NCBI RefSeq assembly: GCF_004345665.1 | Contig: NZ_SLWR01000002.1 | Coordinates: forward strand, 248,001 to 312,000 | From: Kribbella antiqua | Lineage (GTDB): Bacteria > Actinomycetota > Actinomycetes > Propionibacteriales > Kribbellaceae | Reading direction: 5' to 3' | DNA length: 64,000 nucleotides | Shown here: piece after piece, positions 53,023-59,919 of the stretch | How the letters are laid out: each line of letters starts with the position of its first letter | Position numbering within the stretch: position 1 is the stretch's first letter | Made by a program: the position numbers and the translations under genes | The notes under the pieces: model-generated | Told to the model about the DNA's origin: nothing | What the model saw: only the letters and a program-made list of their open reading frames with translations | Database searches by the model: none

Positions 53023-53380
53023 CTTTGTCCCCTCCTATGCCTTGTACGGCGCTGTCCTCGTCGTTCTCGATCGCCATGAAGTCGGCCAGCCGGGTGATCT
53101 CGAAGATCTTGCGGTAGTGGTCGGTGAGGCCGTACGCCCGGATCGGGATGCGGTGTGCCCGCGCACTGGCGAGCAGGCCGACCACGAGCGCGATGCCGGT
53201 CGAATTGATGTAGCCGCTGTTCTCGAAGCTGAGCACCACGGCATCGGGGCGCGTGTTCGTCGCGGCGGTCCAGGCCTCGTCCAGTGCTGACTCGGCCGCG
53301 GCGTTGAGATCACCGACCAGTTCGATGACCGCTACGCCGTCGCGCCGGCGTACGTGGGCGACCGCTTCACGTGTCGTCAT
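53015..53380 (-). CDS. STAS-domain anti-anti-sigma factor (copy 1)
   Basis: A 121-residue STAS protein with the serine in SGYINSTGIALVVGLL. It is clearly related to its neighbour (shared YGLTDHYRKIFEITRL versus YGLSEHYRQIFELTRL), so the pair arose by duplication. Its ATG overlaps the phosphatase gene stop by 14 bp. It should be dephosphorylated by the adjacent PP2C protein. Confidence 0.9.
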   Translation of the reverse strand: MTTREAVAHVRRRDGVAVIELVGDLNAAAESALDEAWTAATNTRPDAVVLSFENSGYINSTGIALVVGLLASARAHRIPIRAYGLTDHYRKIFEITRLADFMAIENDEDSAVQGIGGDKDG

Positions 53381-55004
53381 CGTCGCCTCCTTCCTTCGAC
53401 TCCGGTTCGAGGTGCATGACGAGCTCGACGGTGTGGCGTTCGCCGTCGCCGGTCTCGCGCGCCTCGTCGACCATGTTCTTGATCAGGAACAGTCCCCAGC
53501 CACGAGGCCGCTGCAGTCCTGCGAGCTTCGCCTCCAGGTCGGGCACCTCGGCCTGGCCGGGCGCCAGGCGGGCGCCACCGAGGTCGGCGACCTCGACGCG
53601 GATCCGGCCGGGTTCGGCGTACACGCGGACCGTGACCGGACGGTCGGCGCGGTACGAGTTGCCGTGCTCCATCGCGTTCATCGTGGCCTCGGCGACCGCG
53701 GTCTCGAGCCGGCGGAGCCGGGCCGGCGCGAGGCCGAGCGGGACGACCGTGGCGGCGACTCGTTCGAGAGCCATCCGCTCGTTGCCCTCGACACTCGGCA
53801 CCTCGAACTCGACGAGCAGCTTCCCGATGACCTTGCCGTTGGGGCTGTCGCTCTGAGCGGGCTCCCGTTGCAGCACGACCATGGTGATGTCGTCCTCCTG
53901 CTCGGCGTCAGGTCCGGTGTGGGCGTGCAGATCCGCGAGTACCAGGTCGATCAGCTCGCCGCCGCCCGGGTAGCGCGCCACCAACTCCTTCAGGCGCGGG
54001 AAGCCGAACATCTGTCCCTGTGGATCGTGTGCCTCGACGATGCCGTCGGAATGCAGCAGCAGCGACTCGCCGGGCGCGAGAAGGGTCTCGCGTTCCTCGT
54101 ACTTCATCCCGGTCATCAGACCCAGCGGCATGCCGCGGGCGCGCAACTCGACCGAGCCCTCGGCAGTCTTGACGTACGGCAGGTCGTGGCCGGCGTTGGC
54201 GAACCGGAAGTGACCGGTGGCCGGGTCGAGAACGCCATACAGGCAGGTGACGAACATCTTCGCCGGCATGTCCGGGCAGAGGTGTTCGTTGACCCGCTCG
54301 AGTACGGCGCCCGGGTCGATCAGTCGTTGGGCGGAAGCACGCAGCACGCTCCGGGTGGCGGCCATCACCAGCGCGGCCGGTACGCCCTTGTCGGTGACAT
54401 CGCCGATGACGAAGCCGACTTGGCCGCCGGCCAGTGGGATGACGTCGTAGAAGTCGCCGCCCACCTCGCGGGCCGGTTGGTAGCAGGCCGCGACCTGCCA
54501 GCCGGACAATTCGGGAAGCGTCTTGGGCAGGAAGTTCTGCTGGATCAGCCGGGCGACCTCGAGCTCCTGCTCGAAGCGCTGGCGGGTGCGGGCCTCAGCC
54601 TGTTGCTGGCGGACCAACTGGCCGACCCGCAGGGCCGGCGCGGCCTGCGCGGCGAGGTTGTCGAGCAGCTTGCGGTCGTCGCTGGAGTACTCCTGCTCAG
54701 ACCGGCGCGGCCCTAGGTGCAGTACGCCGATCAGCTCGCCCTGGCTCACCAGCGGCACAGCGAGCTTGACGCCCGCGGCCTTGAGCTCTGCCAAGGCGGG
54801 CGAGTCAAGCTCTAGCGCCTCCACGTCTACCGCGCCGCTGGCGCTTTGCAGGTAGGCCAGGAGCGGATCGTTGGGTGCGATGTCGACCGGAGTCGCCTCG
54901 TCGTCCGGCACCGGATGCGAGCGCTGCTCGGGCACCCGGTGGCCTGCTCCGGCGGCGGTTCGCCTGCGGAGGCGGCGGAAGGTGCTGCTCAATGCGACCA
55001 TCAC
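53367..55004 (-). CDS. GAF - PP2C (SpoIIE/RsbU) phosphatase - HATPase_c fusion
   Basis: A 545-residue three-part signalling protein. Residues about 35-165 resemble a GAF sensor (AVPLVSQGELIGVLHLGPRR). A coiled coil then leads to the PP2C core with metal-binding Asp in VGGDFYDVIPL, GDVTDKGVPAALVM, LLLHSDGIVEAHD and EQEDDITMVVL. Residues about 405-535 form an RsbW-like ATP-binding domain: VAEATMNAMEHGNSY (N-box), RVEVADLGG and RGWGLFLIKNMVDE. It can thus both dephosphorylate a STAS protein and, in principle, rephosphorylate it. GTG 55004 or ATG 55001 is the start, 8-12 bp after the fourth membrane paralogue's stop at 55014. Confidence 0.93.
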   Translation of the reverse strand: MMVALSSTFRRLRRRTAAGAGHRVPEQRSHPVPDDEATPVDIAPNDPLLAYLQSASGAVDVEALELDSPALAELKAAGVKLAVPLVSQGELIGVLHLGPRRSEQEYSSDDRKLLDNLAAQAAPALRVGQLVRQQQAEARTRQRFEQELEVARLIQQNFLPKTLPELSGWQVAACYQPAREVGGDFYDVIPLAGGQVGFVIGDVTDKGVPAALVMAATRSVLRASAQRLIDPGAVLERVNEHLCPDMPAKMFVTCLYGVLDPATGHFRFANAGHDLPYVKTAEGSVELRARGMPLGLMTGMKYEERETLLAPGESLLLHSDGIVEAHDPQGQMFGFPRLKELVARYPGGGELIDLVLADLHAHTGPDAEQEDDITMVVLQREPAQSDSPNGKVIGKLLVEFEVPSVEGNERMALERVAATVVPLGLAPARLRRLETAVAEATMNAMEHGNSYRADRPVTVRVYAEPGRIRVEVADLGGARLAPGQAEVPDLEAKLAGLQRPRGWGLFLIKNMVDEARETGDGERHTVELVMHLEPESKEGGDDDDT

Positions 55005-55013
55005 AAGCCCTTT

Positions 55014-56219
55014 CTACTGACCTGTCGTCCGGGAATCGTTACGGTCGTCGGTTCGCAGCCACAGCGACACATGGGTCGGCTGCATGGTGTCGTGTACGAC
55101 GTTGCGCAGATCGGTGGCCAACGCCTGCAAGTCGAGTTCATGGCGCAGCCGCACGCCGAACGCAGCCAGCGTGCGGGCGGCGTCGTACCTGCGGCGGAAG
55201 AAGCGTCGGTCGACGACGGCCTGGATCCGCGAGCGCACGGGGCGGAACAGGGCCGCGACCGCGAGAGTCGACACCGCGACGGCCGGGCCCGAGCCGTGTG
55301 TCACCGGACGCAACAGCAGTTGGAGGATGAGCACGCTGCCCAGATATCCGGTGGCCAGCGTGACGGTCAGGGCGCCGTACACGATCGTGCGGTTGATCAC
55401 CACGTCGACGTCGTAGAGGCGATGGCGCAGGATGCCGATGCCGGTCGCGACGGGCAGACCGAGAATGCTGAGCATGATCGCGGCGTTGGCCACGGCGGGC
55501 GTGAGGAGCTCGTAGCCGGCTGTGCCGATGGCGATCGTCGCGGCGGCCAACGCGCCCGCCCAGACCAGCCATTTGATCTGCTGGCGTTGCACATAGCCCG
55601 CTCTGCGGAACCGCAGAATCAGCGCCAGCGGCGAGGCGATGAGTACGCCGAGCACCACCAGCGCAGATACACCCTCACCTACCGTCCGGACGACGCTGTC
55701 GATCGCGAACGGGTTCGTGAGCCCGGGGAAGTCCTCGAGCGCACCCGGCTTCGTACCCGCCGTCACGAAGGATCCGGTGATTCCGAGCGCAGCGCACCAC
55801 GCCACCAGACGCCAGCGATGGGAAGGTAGGCGGCCGTCAGGGAACAGCAGGGGCAGGTAGGCCGCCGGCACCAGGACGACCGGAATCCACGAGACCGTCG
55901 CATACCCAGCGGCTGCTTCGGCCAGGGAACCGGCGGAACCTGCCTCGACCTGCCCGTACTCGGCATAGCTGCTGGCCACGGCCCCGAGCCCGTTCACCAC
56001 CGCGGAGGCGAGGAAGATCCAGCCGATCGGATTGTGCGGGTGCCGTCGCGCGATCAGGATCCCGACGGTGCAGAACACCAGCACCATCACAACAATCAGG
56101 TCTCCCCACCCCAACCCGATGGTCCCGGCGGCGGCAGTCAGACCGATCGCGATCGCGGTGAACGCCACGGCCACGCCGCCGAGCGTCCAGGCCAGGAGCG
56201 CTGCCGTACGGGCGCTCAT
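55014..56219 (-). CDS. Sensor-like membrane protein without kinase core, paralogue 1
   Basis: A 401-residue protein with about ten hydrophobic helices in the first 320 residues (for example GWGDLIVVMVLVFCTVGILI) and a cytoplasmic C-terminal tail. The tail has the signature VVDRRFFRRRYDAARTLAAF, a helical segment, and HDTMQPTHVSLWLR at the end. This tail is found in actinobacterial membrane sensor kinases just before the GAF or kinase part, which is missing here. IGWIFLASAVVNGLG and VDVVINRTIVYGALTVTL are shared with paralogues 2-4. The start overlaps paralogue 2 by ATGA. Confidence 0.82.
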   Translation of the reverse strand: MSARTAALLAWTLGGVAVAFTAIAIGLTAAAGTIGLGWGDLIVVMVLVFCTVGILIARRHPHNPIGWIFLASAVVNGLGAVASSYAEYGQVEAGSAGSLAEAAAGYATVSWIPVVLVPAAYLPLLFPDGRLPSHRWRLVAWCAALGITGSFVTAGTKPGALEDFPGLTNPFAIDSVVRTVGEGVSALVVLGVLIASPLALILRFRRAGYVQRQQIKWLVWAGALAAATIAIGTAGYELLTPAVANAAIMLSILGLPVATGIGILRHRLYDVDVVINRTIVYGALTVTLATGYLGSVLILQLLLRPVTHGSGPAVAVSTLAVAALFRPVRSRIQAVVDRRFFRRRYDAARTLAAFGVRLRHELDLQALATDLRNVVHDTMQPTHVSLWLRTDDRNDSRTTGQ

Positions 56220-57385
56220 CGCGGCCTCCGCAGCCACAACGACACGTGGGCCGGCTGCATGGTGTCGCGTACCACGGATTGCAGGTCGTTGCCCAGCGCA
56301 TCGACATCCAGTTGGTCTCGCAGCCGGGCGCCGAAGGCCGCCAACGTTCGGGTGGCGTCGTACTTGCGCCGGAAGAACCGCCGGTCCACCACGGCCTGGA
56401 TTCGCGACCGGACCGGCCGGAACAACGCCGCGACCGCGAGCGTCGACACTGCCACGGCCAGGCCGGAGTCCGAGGTCAGCGGGCGCAGCACCAGCTGCAG
56501 CAGCAGGACGCTGCCGACGTACGCCGCACCCAAGGACACCGTCAGACCGCCGTAGACGAGCGTCCGATTGACCACGACGTCGATGTCGAACAGCCGGTAC
56601 CGCAGGATCGCGATCCCGGTCGCGACCGGCACGGTGGCAAGTGCAAAGGAGGGGATCAGTTCTCCGTAAGGCGCGGTCGCCGGTCCGCCCACCGTCTCCA
56701 ATACGGCCACTGCGCAGAGGGCGACGGCGACGAGCATCCCGGCGTACATGAGCCACTGGATCTGCTGGCGCTCCACCGTCTGCGAGGTGCGGTAGCGGAT
56801 CACCAACGACAGGATGGAGGCTGCCACTGCGATCAGCAGGGCGACTATTCCCGCCGCCCTCAGCGGAGTCCACAGGTCGATGCCGACGTGGACCCCGAAC
56901 GGGTTGTCCGCCGCGACGTCCTCCATCGGTCCCGGTGCGAACGCGGTGGTGACGAACAGGGCCAGGAAGCCACCAATGGCGAGCCATGCGACCGGACGCC
57001 AGCGCCTGGACGGCAATCGGCCGGTCGGAAAGAGCAGCAGACCGAAGGTTGGCGCCAGCCACACCGGTAGCCAGGCCCAGGTCGAGAACCAACCGATCAC
57101 CAGGGCGGGCTGGTCCATGCCCCGCCGGGTGAGCTCGTCGGCCGCGTAGCCGGCGGATCCCACCAGCACCGAACTCACTCCGGGCAACAGCAGAATCCAG
57201 CCGATCGGATGGCTGGGGCGCTGCGACACGATCAGCGCGCCGACCGAGACGAAGGCCAGGACGAACACCAACCAGCCGGCGGACGTCGGGATCCCGTCGC
57301 TGCTGGTGACCTCGTCCACCAAGTCAACCGCCGGGACGCTGACCGCGAGCAGCCAGAGCAGACTGATCGGTACCCACCGCTTCAT
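56216..57385 (-). CDS. Sensor-like membrane protein without kinase core, paralogue 2
   Basis: A 389-residue member of the four-gene array, with the IGWILLLPGVSSVLVGSAGY and FDIDVVVNRTLVYGGLTVSL blocks and the tail VVDRRFFRRKYDATRTLAAF ending VRDTMQPAHVSLWLRRPR. The N-terminal loops (VDEVTSSDGIPTSA, GYAADELTRRGMDQPA) differ most from the other paralogues, which suggests different sensed signals. ATG 57385 overlaps the paralogue 3 stop (ATGA). Confidence 0.82.
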   Translation of the reverse strand: MKRWVPISLLWLLAVSVPAVDLVDEVTSSDGIPTSAGWLVFVLAFVSVGALIVSQRPSHPIGWILLLPGVSSVLVGSAGYAADELTRRGMDQPALVIGWFSTWAWLPVWLAPTFGLLLFPTGRLPSRRWRPVAWLAIGGFLALFVTTAFAPGPMEDVAADNPFGVHVGIDLWTPLRAAGIVALLIAVAASILSLVIRYRTSQTVERQQIQWLMYAGMLVAVALCAVAVLETVGGPATAPYGELIPSFALATVPVATGIAILRYRLFDIDVVVNRTLVYGGLTVSLGAAYVGSVLLLQLVLRPLTSDSGLAVAVSTLAVAALFRPVRSRIQAVVDRRFFRRKYDATRTLAAFGARLRDQLDVDALGNDLQSVVRDTMQPAHVSLWLRRPR

Positions 57386-58581
57386 CGCGAACCCCGCAAC
57401 CACAGCGTCACCTGGGTGGGCTGCATGGTGTCGCGTACCACGGATTGCAGGTCGTTGCCTAGCGCATCGACATCCAGCTGGTCTCGCAGAAGGGCGCCGA
57501 ACGCCTGCAGGGTACGGGCGGCGTCGTACCGGCGGCGGAAGAACCGCCGATCCACCAAGAGCTGGATCCGTCGTCGCGCCGGGCGGAACAACGCCGCCAC
57601 CGCGAGCGTCGACATCGCGACCGCGAGGTCCGACCCCTGGGTCATCGGGTTCAGCACGAGTTGGAGGAGCAGCACGCTCCCGAGGTACGACGCACCCAGC
57701 GTCAGGGTCAGCGCGCCGTACACGAGGGTCCGGTTGATGACGACGTCGATGTCGTACAGGTGATGACGCAGGATCGCGACGCCGATGGCCAACGGCAGGC
57801 CGACCAGGACCAGCGCGACGAGCGACCACCAGGCGATCAGGGCAGCCACGTTCAGCCACGGTGGGAGATCGTCACCCGCGACCAGGCTAACCACCGCGAG
57901 AACGACGAATGGAACGAGCGCCAGCATGCAGACGTAGGCGAACCACGTGACCTGCCGACGCTCGCGACCGCGTGATCGCCGCAGTCGCAGGACCAAGGAG
58001 ACGCCACCGAGTACGAGTGTGCCGGCCGCGAGGAGTTCGCCGGCGCCGGACAGCCAGGAGAGCGCGCCGCCAACGGGTCCTCCGACGCCGAGCGGGTTGT
58101 GGATCGGGCGGTCTGCGGGGATCTCGAGAACGCCGGGCGCGAAAGCGGTCCCGACCACGTTGGCCGCGACAGCACCGATGCCGAGCCCGACGACAGTCCG
58201 CCACCGTCGCGACAGCAACCTGCCGGCGGGGAAGACCAAGGTGAGGAACAGGGCTGGGAGATAGAGCCACACGAACAACAACCAACTGGTGAGCCACCCC
58301 GCCCACGCCGCGCCGGGGGACGACGCCCGACTGGCGTACACGGTCATGAAGGTGTCGAGCCCGAGGGCAACGGCGGCGACGAGCAGGAGCCATCCGGCGG
58401 CATTGGCGGGTTGCCGTGACGCGACCAACGCACCGACGAGCGCGAAGCCGATCCCGATCGCGACCAGCGCGTCGGACGCATTCCCGTGCCGAACCGCCAC
58501 CAGCACAGGCGTTGCCAAGGCCAGGATCACGAAGAACCCGAAGAGGCTCCAGGCGAGCCACTTGGCGACACGGCCGCTCAT
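57382..58581 (-). CDS. Sensor-like membrane protein without kinase core, paralogue 3
   Basis: A 399-residue member of the array. Helices begin at WLAWSLFGFFVILALATPVL, and YDIDVVINRTLVYGALTLTL is conserved. The tail VDRRFFRRRYDAARTLQAFG and VRDTMQPTQVTLWLRGSR ends without a kinase domain. Its region between helices (VFPAGRLLSRRWRTVVG) keeps the FP-GR-LPSRRWR pattern shared by all four. ATG 58581 overlaps the paralogue 4 stop. Confidence 0.82.
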   Translation of the reverse strand: MSGRVAKWLAWSLFGFFVILALATPVLVAVRHGNASDALVAIGIGFALVGALVASRQPANAAGWLLLVAAVALGLDTFMTVYASRASSPGAAWAGWLTSWLLFVWLYLPALFLTLVFPAGRLLSRRWRTVVGLGIGAVAANVVGTAFAPGVLEIPADRPIHNPLGVGGPVGGALSWLSGAGELLAAGTLVLGGVSLVLRLRRSRGRERRQVTWFAYVCMLALVPFVVLAVVSLVAGDDLPPWLNVAALIAWWSLVALVLVGLPLAIGVAILRHHLYDIDVVINRTLVYGALTLTLGASYLGSVLLLQLVLNPMTQGSDLAVAMSTLAVAALFRPARRRIQLLVDRRFFRRRYDAARTLQAFGALLRDQLDVDALGNDLQSVVRDTMQPTQVTLWLRGSR

Positions 58582-59810
58582 CGGTCGGCCTTTCGCAGCC
58601 ACAGCGTCACGTGGGCCGGCTGCATGGTGTCGCGCACCACGGCCTGGAGATCGGTGCCGAGGGCATCCAGATCCAGCTGCTCTCGCAACCGTGCACCGAA
58701 CGCCTCCAGAGTCCGGGCCGCGTCGTACCGGCGCCGGAAGAACCGCCGGTCGACCATCGCCTGGATCCGCGACCGCACCGGGCGGAACAGGCCTGCCACC
58801 AAAAGTGTCGACACCGCCACCGCGAGGCCGGATCCCTGCGTCACCGGGCTCAGAACCAACTGAAGCAACAAGACACTGCCGACGTACGCCGCACCCAGTG
58901 TCACGGACAGAGCGCCGTACACCAGTGTCCGGTTGATGACGACGTCGATGTCGTACAGGCGATACCGCAGGATCGCGACACCGACGGCCCACGGGATGGC
59001 CAGAAGCAAAACCGCGAAGGCCAGCTCGGACACCGGGATGCCGCCGACGTGAAGGTCGGTGAATGACAGCGCCGTCGTGACGGGAATGGACCCGATCAGC
59101 AGGGCCCCGAGGTAGAACATCCAGGAGATCTGCAGCCGTTCCACTCCTCGCGACCGCCGGAAGCGAACCGCGAGAGCCACCAACCCGAGGATGAGCCCGA
59201 CACTGAGGGCGGGTGCGGCAACGTCACCGACTCCCGACATGACGGAGCTCGATACCGGGAACGGGTTCGAGACCGGGAAATAGTGCAGCTCACCCGGCGC
59301 GAGTACCGTCCCGACGACGTACGCCGCCACGTCGAGCGCCACCGCCCACACGAGCCATCGCCATCTCCGCGACGGCACGTGCCCGGTCGGGAAGAGGACG
59401 AACACCAGGAGCGACGTCGCCGCGACGGCCGGCCAGATCACCGCATCGGCGATCAGAGCAGCCCAGGCGCCGCCGGGCAGAGTGCCCGGCGCGTGGAGCA
59501 GCGCGTAGGCGCCGTATTCGAGCAATGCCTGCGCGAGGGTGTTCCCGAGACCGGTGGCGAGGAACAGCCAGCCGATCGCGTTGTCTGGTTGCCGTGCGGT
59601 GATCACCGCACCGACGGTGGGAAAGCCGAGGATGGCCACGTCGACCACGGCATCCAGCGAGCCGTACGAACCCGCCGGCCGGGCATGTCCGTTGATCACG
59701 AAGAGTACGAGCGCGACTGCGGTGAGCACGACGCACAGTCCCCACACCGACCAGGCCAGACGGGCAGCACCCATTCGGACCACCACTGCGCCCCCTCCCC
59801 CTGCAGGCAT
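58578..59810 (-). CDS. Sensor-like membrane protein without kinase core, paralogue 4 (first gene of operon)
   Basis: A protein of up to 410 residues. ATG 59810 has GAGG four bases before it and gives a Gly-rich leader; the ATG 33 bp downstream (MGAARLAWSVWG) is an alternative start after a purine-rich stretch. The body has ten or so helices, IGWLFLATGLGNTLAQALLE, YDIDVVINRTLVYGALSVTL, and the tail VDRRFFRRRYDAARTLEAFG to MQPAHVTLWLRKADR. It heads the eight-gene operon and is divergent from the SARP-type regulator. Confidence 0.82.
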   Translation of the reverse strand: MPAGGGGAVVVRMGAARLAWSVWGLCVVLTAVALVLFVINGHARPAGSYGSLDAVVDVAILGFPTVGAVITARQPDNAIGWLFLATGLGNTLAQALLEYGAYALLHAPGTLPGGAWAALIADAVIWPAVAATSLLVFVLFPTGHVPSRRWRWLVWAVALDVAAYVVGTVLAPGELHYFPVSNPFPVSSSVMSGVGDVAAPALSVGLILGLVALAVRFRRSRGVERLQISWMFYLGALLIGSIPVTTALSFTDLHVGGIPVSELAFAVLLLAIPWAVGVAILRYRLYDIDVVINRTLVYGALSVTLGAAYVGSVLLLQLVLSPVTQGSGLAVAVSTLLVAGLFRPVRSRIQAMVDRRFFRRRYDAARTLEAFGARLREQLDLDALGTDLQAVVRDTMQPAHVTLWLRKADR

Positions 59811-59860
59811 GGAACCTCTGATTCCCCGATGAACGACACGTTCGCAGTCGACCGTGCAAG

Positions 59861-59872
59861 AATCGTTACGGT
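59861..59872 (+). repeat. 12-bp word AATCGTTACGGT, one of three same-strand copies
   Basis: The identical 12-mer occurs at 29682-29693 (end of recD), 55034-55045 (end of membrane paralogue 1) and here, between the divergent operon and the SARP-type gene. Two of the three copies bracket the four-paralogue array. The role, if any, is unknown. Confidence 0.4.
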
Positions 59873-59919
59873 TTCGGTGCGCGGTCCGCCGCGCCGCCGG
59901 CGCACGGGGCGGGGGTGTG

